Below are positions 1 through 6,524 of a stretch of DNA of 9,452 nt, one piece after another. Source of the DNA: Peptococcaceae bacterium (lineage in GTDB: Bacteria; Bacillota; Peptococcia; DRI-13; UBA5745); NCBI GenBank assembly GCA_031264885.1, contig JAISDM010000178.1, positions 1 through 9,452 on the forward strand, given 5' to 3'. The notes under the pieces were generated by a model that worked only from the letters and a program-made list of their open reading frames with translations, searched no databases and had not been told where the DNA came from. Positions within the stretch are counted from its first letter, which is position 1, and the number at the start of each line of letters is the position of its first letter. The position numbers were made by a program, and so were the translations under genes.

Positions 1-395
1 CGCGCTTTCGTGAACACGCGCCGGATTTCAACGATGCTTTAGACTGCTGGCTGTACGCGATGGATGAAGCCAACCAAAAAAATCTGACCATTCAAGAGGT
101 GATTGACATGACTCCGGAGTTGCAGACATTTATGAACAACGACAAGGGCTTTCAGCAATACTGCGCCCAATATCACCGCGTGGCTTCCGATCCCATAATC
201 CAAGATGAATATTATCGTTGGCTCAACGAACAAATGCGTCAGCAAGGCATGATTGCCGCCGCTAAAAAAGAAGGTGAACAAATCGGTAGAAAAGCAGGCT
301 GGTCGGACATGATTACAGTTCTGAATGAGTTAGGCGTTTCGCCGGATATCCTCAGACAAGCGGAAACAAAACTGGATGCCAGCACACAAAACTGA
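1..395 (+). CDS. Rpn-family PD-(D/E)XK nuclease/transposase-like protein, C-terminal part (5' end outside window)
   Basis: The frame is open from the window edge (first full codon at base 3) to TGA at 393-395, giving 130 visible residues. The layout fits the C-terminal half of Rpn (recombination-promoting nuclease, PDDEXK_2) proteins: a Trp-containing segment (DCWLYAMDEA), a helical stretch, the conserved-looking SDPIIQDEYYRWLNE, then a charged Lys/Glu/Gly tail (KKEGEQIGRKAG) of the kind that ends many Rpn proteins. The nuclease core with its catalytic Asp/Glu/Lys would lie upstream and is not visible, so catalytic competence cannot be judged. Family members promote RecA-independent recombination in E. 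coli and occur in many copies in Bacillota genomes. Codon use is AT-richer than in the mobilization genes downstream, so I infer this is flanking chromosomal sequence rather than element cargo. An internal ATG at base 60 is not the likely start, because family-like sequence continues upstream of it. Confidence 0.75.
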   Translation, partial: RFREHAPDFNDALDCWLYAMDEANQKNLTIQEVIDMTPELQTFMNNDKGFQQYCAQYHRVASDPIIQDEYYRWLNEQMRQQGMIAAAKKEGEQIGRKAGWSDMITVLNELGVSPDILRQAETKLDASTQN

Positions 396-449
396 TGTTC
401 CATCATGTAAAGCAATGAAATAATATTTTGAAACACTTGACCCTATCTG

Positions 450-531
450 GGCGAGAATGACTGCGGTTCATAAGCCATTATGAACCGCAAAAACCGGTTT
501 GCCGGTTTGCTATGTCATTCGCGCCTTTTTT
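450..531 (+). terminator. Branched (three-way-junction) intrinsic terminator after the Rpn-type gene
   Basis: Three nested helices can be read directly. The outer stem is GGCGAGAATGAC (450-461) against GTCATTCGCGCC (514-525), 11 of 12 paired. Inside it are a perfect 12-bp hairpin, TGCGGTTCATAA (462-473) with TTATGAACCGCA (478-489) and loop GCCA, and a perfect 7-bp hairpin, AAACCGG (491-497) with CCGGTTT (502-508) and loop TTTG. Six T residues (526-531) follow the outer stem at once, as in a Rho-independent terminator for the gene ending at 395. The folded form is larger than a typical terminator, so a second role (mobile-repeat remnant or recombination site) is possible. Confidence 0.65.
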
Positions 532-559
532 ATTCGCTTAAAACCGATAGAGTTACTGT

Positions 560-582
560 AGGGGCGGCATTCTGCCGCCTAT
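560..582. repeat. REP-like short palindrome
   Basis: GGCGGCA (563-569), loop TTC, TGCCGCC (573-579) form a perfect 7-bp hairpin. The preceding GTAGGGGCGG context resembles the short GTAGGGGCG-type palindromic repeats that I recall as scattered in many clostridial genomes. That resemblance is from memory; only one copy is visible here. It marks roughly where base composition changes from the AT-richer flank to the GC-rich module. It lacks a clean T-tract, so it is not called a terminator. Confidence 0.35.
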
Positions 583-628
583 TTTCGTCAACCGCATATT
601 CCTAACCTGCGAATCGCAATTCAAGAAT

Positions 629-633
629 GGAGG
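629..633 (+). promoter_or_regulatory. Shine-Dalgarno that decides the start of the RHH accessory gene
   Basis: GGAGG lies directly against the ATG at 634 but six bases before the ATG at 640. Normal spacing favours 640, so the upstream in-frame ATG is probably not used. Confidence 0.6.
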
Positions 634-639
634 ATGCCC

Positions 640-1053
640 ATGCCGGCGGAGAAAGAAGAAAAGGTGCGCTTCCCGCTGCGGCTTTCGCGGGACATCGACA
701 GCTTGGTCAAAGCGGCGATGCTCCGGGACAATTGCCAGAGCCGGAACGAGTTCATCGAAAAGGCCGTCCGCTTCTACGCCGGGCACATCGCCGCGAAAGA
801 CGGCGCGGCGGTGCTGCCGGAATCCCTCGTCTCCGTCATCCGGGGCACACTGGACGACAGCGAGAACCGGATCTCCCGTTTGTTGTTTAAGCTGGCGGTG
901 GAACTGTCCATGACCATGCACGTACTGGCGGCGAACAAGGGTGTCGGCGAGATTCCCCTGGCCCGGCTGCGCGGCAAGTGCGTGGAGGATGTGCGCAAAA
1001 GTCTCGGCAGCGTGAATCTGGAAGACATCGACGCCTATCAGAACGAATTGTGA
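640..1053 (+). CDS. Ribbon-helix-helix mobilization accessory protein (MobC-like)
   Basis: A 137-residue protein from ATG 640 (an in-frame ATG at 634 abuts the ribosome site and is less likely). The N-terminus reads as an Arc/CopG-type ribbon-helix-helix: a short strand (KVRFPLRLS), helix A (RDIDSLVKAAMLRDN), a turn with CQSRNEFIEKAV, then helix B. The remaining two thirds is helical and has no motif I recognise. In clostridial MobP3-type loci a small RHH protein typically sits just upstream of the relaxase. By analogy with other relaxosome accessory factors it would bind oriT and help load the relaxase, and may also autoregulate the operon. The TGA at 1051-1053 overlaps the Shine-Dalgarno of the relaxase gene, which suggests translational coupling. 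Family placement is fairly secure from fold pattern and position; DNA target and partner are inferred. Confidence 0.75.
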   Translation: MPAEKEEKVRFPLRLSRDIDSLVKAAMLRDNCQSRNEFIEKAVRFYAGHIAAKDGAAVLPESLVSVIRGTLDDSENRISRLLFKLAVELSMTMHVLAANKGVGEIPLARLRGKCVEDVRKSLGSVNLEDIDAYQNEL

Positions 1054-1064
1054 GGTGAGCGCGG

Positions 1065-4000
1065 ATGCCCCGCGTTATTTTTATCTGCCCCCATCTCAAG
1101 GCCGGACAGACAGCGGCGCGGCGGGAAAACTACGTCCGATACATCGCCACACGCGAAGGTGTGGAGATCCTCCCCGGCGCCAACAAACATCTGCCCGCTA
1201 CCTGGCGGCAGAAGCGGCTGATCGGGGAACTGCTCCGGGACTTTCCCGACACGGCGGAACGGTTCGAGTATGAGGATTGCCTGGCCAATCCCACACGTGA
1301 AAACGCCTCGGCTTTCATCACCGCGGCGCTGGAACAGAACCTGGCCTTCCTCGGCAAGCGCGAGAATTACGTGGACTACATCGCCCGCCGTCCCCGCGCC
1401 CAGCGGATGGGCGCCCACGGGCTGTTCACGGACAGCGGCGAACCGATCGCGCTGGATCCCGTGGCAAAAGAAGCGGCGGCGCATCCCGGCGCTCTCTGGC
1501 TGCCCATCATTTCTTTGCGCAGGGAGGACGCCGCCCGGTTGGGCTACGACAACGCCGCCAACTGGCGCGCCTTTCTCTCATCCTACGCGCGGGACATGGC
1601 GGCGGGGCTGAAAATCCGGCCCGAACATTTCCGCTGGTACGCCGCCTACCACGACGAGGGGCACCACCCGCACGTCCATATGATTTGCTGGTCGGAGGAT
1701 CCGCGCGAGGGCTTTTTGACCAGGCAAGGCATCTACGACATCAAGTCCGGTCTTGCCACTCGGTTGTTCCGGCAGGAGCTTCTGCACGTCTATGAGCAAC
1801 AAACCGCGTACCGGCAGCAGCTTGGAGCGCAGGCAAAGGATGAAATGGCGGCGTTAGTCGACCGGATGGAACACGGCGCGCTGCGCAGCGAGACCATTGA
1901 GGATCTCATGGCGCGGCTCGCGGAGAAGCTGCGCGGGCACAAAGGGAAGAAACAGTACGGCTATCTCCCGGCGCCGGTGAAGGACATCGTGGACCGGATT
2001 GTGGACGAGCTGGCCAAAGACGGCCGGGTGGCGGAGACCTACGCCAAATGGTGCGAGACGCGCATGGAGGTTTTGCGTACCTACCGGAAGGATCCGCCGC
2101 GCCCCGGCCCGCTGTCGCAACAGAAGGAACTGAAGCGCGTCCGGAACGCGGTCGTGGAGGAAGCGGCGAAACTGGCGGCGGGCACGTTTGTGTTTGAGGT
2201 GGACGCGAATGAGGACGGTCTGTTTCCTGAGGCAAAATCACCGGGTATGGATCAGGCTGAACTTACCGGCTCGGATACCGATACACCGATGGAACCGGAC
2301 GAGGACGACGGAAGCGTGCTTCCCGATGCGGAATCGTTGATTGCGGATCAATCTGAACTTACCGGCTTGGATGCCGATGCGTCAATAGAACCGAACACGA
2401 ACGATGATAGTCTGCTCCCCGGCGCCGGATCACCGGTCATGGACAACACTGCGTCGGCAGAACCGGGCGAGAATTTGGCGGTGCCGGATGCCAACAGCAC
2501 AGCGACAGAACCGCGCGATGCCGCGGTGAAATCAAACCACACCGCGGCGGTTCCCGATCCCGGCGATTCACCGATGGAATCAAACGATGCCACGGCGACG
2601 CCTGGAATCGGCGACGCGGCGATGGAATCGGTTGGAGACGTTGCGGCGCCTTCCATCGGTAATAGACGGGCGAAGAAGCATCCGCACATTCAATGGTCTT
2701 CGCGTTACAAGCAAGCGAAGAAATGCCTCTACGGCTCGGCGGCCTCGCAGCGTGACCTGGCCTCGCAGCGTGACCCGGCCGTGAAGCGCGATCCGGCCAG
2801 GGCCTTCGCCCTCATGAAAGCGGAAGCGGAGACAGGCAACGCCCTGGCCCTGCACGACCTGGGCCGGATGTACGCGGACGGACTCGGCTGCGAGGCCGAC
2901 CCGGAGGCGGCCCAGGCAAGGTACGCGGAGGCGCTGGCCGCTTTTCAGACCGACGAGGGCGCGGAACCCTGGGAGTACAGCGAATACCGCATCGGCAAGA
3001 TGTTCGCAATGGGGCTGGGTACGGAACGCGACGCGGCGAAGGCCGCCGAATGGTTCTCCCTGTCCGCGGCAAAAAGATACAAGTACGCGCAATATTCCTT
3101 GGGGGGACTGTATCTGCGCGGCGAGGGCGTAACGCAAGATTACGAAACCGCCTTTAAACTGTATGCCGCCTCCGCCGCACAGGACTTTCCTTATGCCGAC
3201 TACGAACTGGCGAAGCTGTACCGGGACGGCGTTGGAACCGAGCGCAACGCGGAGTCCGCGGACGCACATTTCCGGCGCGCCTTCACAGGCTTCGTCGCCT
3301 TGGAGGCGCAGAGCCATGACGACAAACTCCAGTACCGGCTGGGTCGGATGCTGGAGGACGGCGTAGGCACGGCGACGGATGTGCCTGCCACGATCCGTTA
3401 CTACGAGCAGGCGGCGGAGGTACACAACGTCTATGCCCAGTACCGCCTGGCGCGGCTGATCCTCGCGGACAGCGCCGCAACCGCGGAGAGAGCCGCTCAA
3501 GCGGTGGCGTGGCTTTCGGAAGCGGCGGTCTGCGGCGGCGTCGCGGCCTACGCCCTCGGGAAGCTCTGCCGGGACGGCAGCTACGTGGCAAAGGACGCCG
3601 CGAGAGCGGTCTCCCTGTTCACCCAGGCCGCCGAAAGCGAATCGGGCGGTTACGCCGCCTACGCCCTCGGCAAGCTGTACCTGCAAGGGGAGGATATCCC
3701 CAAGGACGCGACGGAGGCGGTTCGTTGGCTGACCCAGTCCGCGGATCAAGGAAACTCATACGCCCAGTATGCCCTGGCAATGGTCTATCTCAAGGATGAG
3801 GAAATCCCGAAGGACGTCGCCCGCGCCCTGCCGCTGCTGCGTCAAAGCGCCGACGCCGGGAACGAACATGCCCTGTACCGTCTGGGGCGGCTATATCTTG
3901 TAGGCGAGGATGTACCGAAGGACGTGAACGCCGCGCTCCAATATTTAACCGACTCGGCGGAACGCGGGAACCAATACGCCCAATATGCCCTCGGCAAGCT

Positions 4001-4307
4001 GTACCTCATGGGCGGCGACATCCCCCGCGACCGGGACGCGGCGCGGCGCTGGCTGGAACTGGCGGCGGCCCAAGGCAACGAATACGCGGCGTTTTTCCTA
4101 GAACACTTCGACAGCTTCCGCGATCCCTCCCTGTTCCTCACGGCGACGCGGCTGCTGCGCCATATGGGACAGATCTTCCGGGACAACCCGCCCGTACCGG
4201 CGCGGGCTTCGGACGGCGACCGCAAACTGCGCCGCAGGGAACAGGAGAAGAAGATCGCCCAGGGCCACGCCCGGGGCGACTACGCAACCTTGCGCAACAT
4301 CCATTGA
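1065..4307 (+). CDS. MobP3/MobL-like conjugative relaxase with acidic repeat linker and C-terminal Sel1-like repeats
   Basis: A 1080-residue protein from ATG 1065, with GAGGTGA six bases upstream. Residues 1 to about 375 form the relaxase: N-terminal Tyr candidates Y23 and Y26 in ENYVRYIATREG, a second similar motif at 99-109, the MGAHGLFTD segment, and the metal-binding histidine cluster HDEGHHPHVHM (H196-M206) typical of HUH relaxases. It would nick one strand at oriT, stay covalently attached and pilot it through a type IV secretion channel. Residues about 380-545 are an acidic, Pro/Gly/Ser-rich linker with degenerate repeats, then a basic stretch (RRAKKHPHIQWSSRYKQAKK). Residues 576 to about 1015 hold about twelve Sel1-like repeats of roughly 36 residues (LGxLYxxGxxVPKD pattern), usually protein-interaction surfaces. 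A basic tail ends the protein. The next gene starts 19 nt on. Relaxase identity is strong; the role of the Sel1 array, perhaps contact with the coupling protein or host partners, is inferred. Confidence 0.9.
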   Translation: MPRVIFICPHLKAGQTAARRENYVRYIATREGVEILPGANKHLPATWRQKRLIGELLRDFPDTAERFEYEDCLANPTRENASAFITAALEQNLAFLGKRENYVDYIARRPRAQRMGAHGLFTDSGEPIALDPVAKEAAAHPGALWLPIISLRREDAARLGYDNAANWRAFLSSYARDMAAGLKIRPEHFRWYAAYHDEGHHPHVHMICWSEDPREGFLTRQGIYDIKSGLATRLFRQELLHVYEQQTAYRQQLGAQAKDEMAALVDRMEHGALRSETIEDLMARLAEKLRGHKGKKQYGYLPAPVKDIVDRIVDELAKDGRVAETYAKWCETRMEVLRTYRKDPPRPGPLSQQKELKRVRNAVVEEAAKLAAGTFVFEVDANEDGLFPEAKSPGMDQAELTGSDTDTPMEPDEDDGSVLPDAESLIADQSELTGLDADASIEPNTNDDSLLPGAGSPVMDNTASAEPGENLAVPDANSTATEPRDAAVKSNHTAAVPDPGDSPMESNDATATPGIGDAAMESVGDVAAPSIGNRRAKKHPHIQWSSRYKQAKKCLYGSAASQRDLASQRDPAVKRDPARAFALMKAEAETGNALALHDLGRMYADGLGCEADPEAAQARYAEALAAFQTDEGAEPWEYSEYRIGKMFAMGLGTERDAAKAAEWFSLSAAKRYKYAQYSLGGLYLRGEGVTQDYETAFKLYAASAAQDFPYADYELAKLYRDGVGTERNAESADAHFRRAFTGFVALEAQSHDDKLQYRLGRMLEDGVGTATDVPATIRYYEQAAEVHNVYAQYRLARLILADSAATAERAAQAVAWLSEAAVCGGVAAYALGKLCRDGSYVAKDAARAVSLFTQAAESESGGYAAYALGKLYLQGEDIPKDATEAVRWLTQSADQGNSYAQYALAMVYLKDEEIPKDVARALPLLRQSADAGNEHALYRLGRLYLVGEDVPKDVNAALQYLTDSAERGNQYAQYALGKLYLMGGDIPRDRDAARRWLELAAAQGNEYAAFFLEHFDSFRDPSLFLTATRLLRHMGQIFRDNPPVPARASDGDRKLRRREQEKKIAQGHARGDYATLRNIH
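2211..2500 (+). repeat. Degenerate protein-level tandem repeat in the relaxase linker (about 32 residues)
   Basis: Three units begin near residues 383 (EDGLFPEAKSPGMDQAELTG), 414 (DDGSVLPDAESLIADQSELT) and 446 (NDDSLLPGAGSPVMDN). They share an acidic pair, a Leu-Pro core, a Met/Ala-Asp-Gln step and a following Ser/Thr/Asp-rich run. DNA identity between units is only partial, so this is an older duplication. The stretch is probably unstructured and acts as a spacer between the nicking domain and the Sel1 solenoid. End coordinates are approximate. Confidence 0.5.
2741..2776 (+). repeat. 18-bp tandem duplication in the relaxase gene
   Basis: GGCCTCGCAGCGTGACCT (2741-2758) is followed directly by GGCCTCGCAGCGTGACCC (2759-2776), 17 of 18 identical. 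The result is a doubled ASQRD motif just before the Sel1 array, and a third degenerate copy (AVKRDPA) follows. Being 18 nt it keeps the frame; near-identity suggests a recent slippage event. Confidence 0.85.
2790..4109 (+). repeat. Sel1-like repeat array (about 12 units) encoded in the relaxase gene
   Basis: Units begin at DPARAFALM (residue 576) and continue with DPEAAQARY, DAAKAAEWF, DYETAFKLY, NAESADAHF, DVPATIRYY, ERAAQAVAW, DAARAVSLF, DATEAVRWL, DVARALPLL, DVNAALQYL and a shortened DRDAARRWL unit. Most carry the Ala-x-x-x-Leu-Gly-x-Leu-Tyr core and end in a short G-x-x-V/I-P-K turn. Units 2 and 5 are longer, with inserts of about 8 residues, breaking the regular 36-residue phase. The last four units are the most alike, suggesting later expansion at the C-terminal end. 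Sel1 repeats are alpha-helical and stack into a superhelix related to TPR. Confidence 0.85.
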
Positions 4308-4313
4308 GACGAC

Positions 4314-4318
4314 GGAGG
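4314..4318 (+). promoter_or_regulatory. Shine-Dalgarno that decides the start of the TOPRIM gene
   Basis: GGAGG is followed by GTG (4318), ATG (4321) and TTG (4327) in one frame. The first overlaps the site and the second is only two bases away; the TTG is eight bases away and starts the protein at the family-like MPYIHFTEEQK. Confidence 0.55.
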
Positions 4319-4326
4319 TGATGATC

Positions 4327-5796
4327 TTGCCCTACATCCACTTTACCGAGGAACAGAAGCTCCGCGCCGCCTCCGTGAATTTGGAGGAATTCCTGCGCGC
4401 CCGCGGCGAGACATTGATCCGCTCCGGCCTGGACAAACGACTCGCCTCCGACCACAGCGTCACGGTCCGGGCCAACGAATGGTACGATCACGCCACCGAA
4501 GAAGGCGGCGGCCCGATCAGCTTCGTTCGGACTTTTTACAACATGAGCTACCCCGAGGCGGTCAGCTTCCTGCTGAGCGGCGAAATGGGCGCGTGGGGCG
4601 CGCTGGACGAAGTATACCCCGCCATGAACCGGCGCCCGGCGCGGCGGCGCAAGCCCTTCGCCCTGCCGCCCGCCAACTCAGATATGCGCCGGGTGTTCGC
4701 CTATCTCTTGCAGAAGCGGTTCATCGACCGGGACGCGCTGACCGCTTTCGTCCGGGAGAAGCGGATCTACGAGAGCCGGGAACCCTCCAAAGACGGGACA
4801 AAGACATACCACAACGCCGTGTTTGTCGGTTATGACGAACACGGCGTTCCCCGTCACGCCCACAAGCGCGGACTCTATACCGAGGGCAAAGCCTTCAAGG
4901 GCAATGTGGAGGGCGGCGATCCGGCCTACAGCTTCCACCATGACGGCGCCGGCGATTTGCTCTACGTATTCGAGGCGCCGGTGGATATGCTGTCCTTCAT
5001 CACCCTTCATCCGCAAAACTGGCGGGAACACAGCTACGCCGCCCTCTGCGGCGTATCGGAACACGCCCTGCTGAAACGGCTGGAGCTGAATCCCGGCATC
5101 CGTCGAATCATCCTCTGCCTCGACCACGACGCGGCCGGGATCGAGGCAGCGGGGCGGCTGGAAGACATCCTCCGCGAAAAAGGATACGCCCAGGCAGCGC
5201 GGCTCTTGCCGGAACACAAGGATTGGAATGAGTCTCTGAAAGCGGAACACGGCCTGAAAGTCCAGCCCGCCGAAGAACATCCACAGACCGCCGCCGCCGA
5301 GAAGCTCTGCGCCCGGCTCTTGGCGACCGCCGCGGCGCTGCCCCAATCGGCCAGGCCCGAGGACAGGCTGCCCGCGCTGTCGCGGGACTGCCGGCGCGAA
5401 CTGCGGCTGGGGCGGGAAGACGCGGCCTGTGCTGTTCTGGAGGACATGGCGGCGCTGTCCCTTTTCGCTGCGGCGCGGGAGTACCGGCAGATGGGCGGCG
5501 GCGCTTCGCCGGACGCGCTGGCGGAACAACTGCGCGCGTCCTTCCGGCCCCATGAGAACCGGAGCGCCCTGCTCAGCCGCATCGACGACATCGCCGCCAC
5601 CCTCGCCGCCGCGCTGGAACTCTCCAGCGCCGACGGCCTCCGCTCGGAAGCGCGGAAAGAGGAACAGGCGGAAGCGTTTATGAATCTCGCCCTCGTCTGC
5701 GCCAAAGCCGTGATCCGCCATGAGGCGGACGAACTGAAACAGACGCGGGAGCAGGAGAATCGGTATGAGCCCGCGATAAGGATGGAAATAAAATGA
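4327..5796 (+). CDS. DUF3991/TOPRIM-domain protein of the mobilization operon
   Basis: 489 residues from TTG 4327, chosen for Shine-Dalgarno spacing and because relatives begin at the same MPYIHFTEEQK (an ATG at 4321 would add two residues). The N-terminal third (YIHFTEEQK, LASDHSVTVRANEWYDHATEEGGGPISFV) is the CHC2/DUF3991-like region seen beside MobP3 relaxases. A TOPRIM fold follows: LYVFEAPVDMLSF carries the motif-I Glu (E216) and IILCLDHDAAGIEA carries the DxD pair (D266, D268), which in primases and topoisomerases coordinate Mg2+. About 180 further residues are Ala/Leu/Arg-rich, helical and unassigned. The likely role is priming or strand processing of transferred single-stranded DNA, or replication of the excised element; this is inferred from the domain and operon position. 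The gene lies 19 nt after the relaxase gene and is convergent with the toxin gene 72 nt downstream. Confidence 0.8.
   Translation: MPYIHFTEEQKLRAASVNLEEFLRARGETLIRSGLDKRLASDHSVTVRANEWYDHATEEGGGPISFVRTFYNMSYPEAVSFLLSGEMGAWGALDEVYPAMNRRPARRRKPFALPPANSDMRRVFAYLLQKRFIDRDALTAFVREKRIYESREPSKDGTKTYHNAVFVGYDEHGVPRHAHKRGLYTEGKAFKGNVEGGDPAYSFHHDGAGDLLYVFEAPVDMLSFITLHPQNWREHSYAALCGVSEHALLKRLELNPGIRRIILCLDHDAAGIEAAGRLEDILREKGYAQAARLLPEHKDWNESLKAEHGLKVQPAEEHPQTAAAEKLCARLLATAAALPQSARPEDRLPALSRDCRRELRLGREDAACAVLEDMAALSLFAAAREYRQMGGGASPDALAEQLRASFRPHENRSALLSRIDDIAATLAAALELSSADGLRSEARKEEQAEAFMNLALVCAKAVIRHEADELKQTREQENRYEPAIRMEIK
4813..4848 (+). repeat. Long hairpin inside the TOPRIM coding sequence
   Basis: AACGCCGTGTT (4813-4823) and AACACGGCGTT (4838-4848) are perfect 11-bp inverse complements. 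The spacer continues the stem as T-G, G-C, T-A, C-G and G-T pairs, leaving a four-base loop GTTA (4829-4832). As + strand RNA that is 14 Watson-Crick plus 2 GU pairs. It encodes NAVFVGYDEHGV, so it is not simply non-coding structure. Confidence 0.8.
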
Positions 5797-5847
5797 TTCT
5801 GTTTCAGATGATTCGGATAGATCACATATTCCTCATGGTACAGCTGG

Positions 5848-5881
5848 AAAAAACGAAGCCGGGATTTCTCACTCCGGCTCC
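5848..5881 (-). terminator. Intrinsic terminator of the toxin-antitoxin operon
   Basis: On the minus strand AGCCGG (5879-5874) pairs with CCGGCT (5862-5857) across an 11-base loop, extended outward by a G-T and a G-C pair, and is followed after CG by six T residues (5853-5848). The 5' arm overlaps the last codons of the toxin, and the stop codon (5871-5869) falls in the loop. It would end the antitoxin-toxin message before it runs antisense into the TOPRIM gene. In the + direction no T-tract follows, so it is not bidirectional. Confidence 0.65.
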
Positions 5882-6201
5882 GCTTCATCTTTCAGGATCG
5901 CGGCCCAATCACGGCTTCCGTAAAGGAAGCGAAGAACGGTAACTTTTCGCCCTTCTTCGCGCGCCACATAAAACACAAGATAATTATGAACAGGGAAGGA
6001 ACGGATGCCCCGGCTGGCGAGGAACCCATCCTCCACAAGCGCGTGGCGAAACGGCTGTTCCCTGAGAGAGCGAATCGCTTCCCTTGTATCCAGCATCAGT
6101 TTTCTCGCCGCTGTTCTGTTTTTAAGCTCGACAGAGATATATCTGGAAACGTTTTGTAAATCACATTTGACAGGCCCCGTGAGATGAACATTGTATTTCA
6201 T
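5869..6201 (-). CDS. RelE/ParE-family toxin of a type II toxin-antitoxin pair
   Basis: 110 residues on the minus strand. The pattern is that of the RelE/ParE fold: N-terminal strand KYNVHLTGPVKCDL, two helices (DLQNVSRYISVELKN, AARKLMLDTREAIRSLREQP), then a beta-sheet core RGIRSFPVHNYLVFYVAREEGRKVTVLRFLYGSRDWAAIL. The Arg-Phe, Tyr-x-Val-x-Tyr and terminal Arg-Asp signature matches the sheet of ParE/RelE toxins. Members either cut mRNA in the ribosome (RelE) or poison gyrase (ParE); the sequence alone does not tell which. The ATG overlaps the antitoxin stop as ATGA, so translation should be coupled. Its composition is AT-richer than that of the transfer genes on either side, and its orientation is opposite, which suggests separate acquisition. 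Confidence 0.85.
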   Translation of the reverse strand: MKYNVHLTGPVKCDLQNVSRYISVELKNRTAARKLMLDTREAIRSLREQPFRHALVEDGFLASRGIRSFPVHNYLVFYVAREEGRKVTVLRFLYGSRDWAAILKDEAEPE

Positions 6202-6461
6202 CCATTCAACTCTTTTAAAATGCCATCAAATACTTCTTCGACAGGATAGACGTCTCCGGCCTTCTCCGCTTCCAGCCCCTCCTCCAAAAGACGGTAAAGT
6301 TCGGCCCGACCGCAAAACTTCTCATAAGTCTCAATGCTCAAAACGGCGAGATCCCCCTTGCCATTCTTCGTGATAAAAACAGGTTCCTCATTTTTGTGGC
6401 AAAAATCACTGATTTCGTTGTATTTGTTCCTCAAATCGGCGCTTGGCCGGATTGCCGGCAT
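6198..6461 (-). CDS. Phd/YefM-type antitoxin
   Basis: 87 residues from the ATG at 6461. The open frame extends 36 codons further upstream, but GGAGGTG sits six bases before this ATG and MPAIRPSADLRNKYNEISDF is a typical Phd/YefM N-terminus. The DNA-binding half runs RPSADLRNKYNEISDFCHKNEEPVFITKNGKGDLAVLSIETYEKF; the C-terminal half (LYRLLEEGLEAEKAGDVYPVEEVFDGILKEL) is the acidic helical tail that normally wraps and neutralises the toxin. It would also repress its own promoter together with the toxin at the palindrome at 6499-6510. First gene of the pair; overlaps the toxin start by four bases. Confidence 0.87.
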   Translation of the reverse strand: MPAIRPSADLRNKYNEISDFCHKNEEPVFITKNGKGDLAVLSIETYEKFCGRAELYRLLEEGLEAEKAGDVYPVEEVFDGILKELNG

Positions 6462-6495
6462 AAACAACACCTCCGAATCGTTCGTCAATACACAA

Positions 6496-6524
6496 ACTAT
6501 ATCATGATATGTATACGATAGCAA
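6496..6524 (-). promoter_or_regulatory. Promoter of the antitoxin-toxin operon
   Basis: On the minus strand TTGCTA (6524-6519) and TATAGT (6501-6496) are separated by 17 bases, a good match to a housekeeping sigma promoter. The -10 ends 34 bases before the antitoxin ATG, leaving room for a short leader with the Shine-Dalgarno GGAGGTG. Confidence 0.6.
6499..6510. promoter_or_regulatory. Palindromic operator candidate for the antitoxin
   Basis: ATATCATGATAT is a perfect 12-bp palindrome overlapping the -10 and spacer of the minus-strand promoter, with GTATAC, another palindrome, immediately beside it (6511-6516). This is where a Phd/YefM dimer would be expected to bind for autoregulation. It also lies 34 bases upstream of the divergent coupling-protein gene, so bound repressor could affect both sides. 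Confidence 0.5.

Noticed and set aside
2580..3749. Minus-strand open frame of 389 residues across the relaxase gene
   Set aside because: It mirrors the GC-rich Sel1 coding strand, has a repetitive Arg/Gly/Val-rich composition and no recognisable domain; the + strand frame is clearly coding.
2790..4109. Periodic repeats as a possible CRISPR or DNA satellite
   Set aside because: Periodicity is at protein level (about 36 residues) with diverged DNA; no conserved repeat-spacer structure.
4678..5721. Minus-strand open frame of 347 residues across the TOPRIM gene
   Set aside because: Antisense shadow with no domain signature; the + frame holds the conserved TOPRIM residues.
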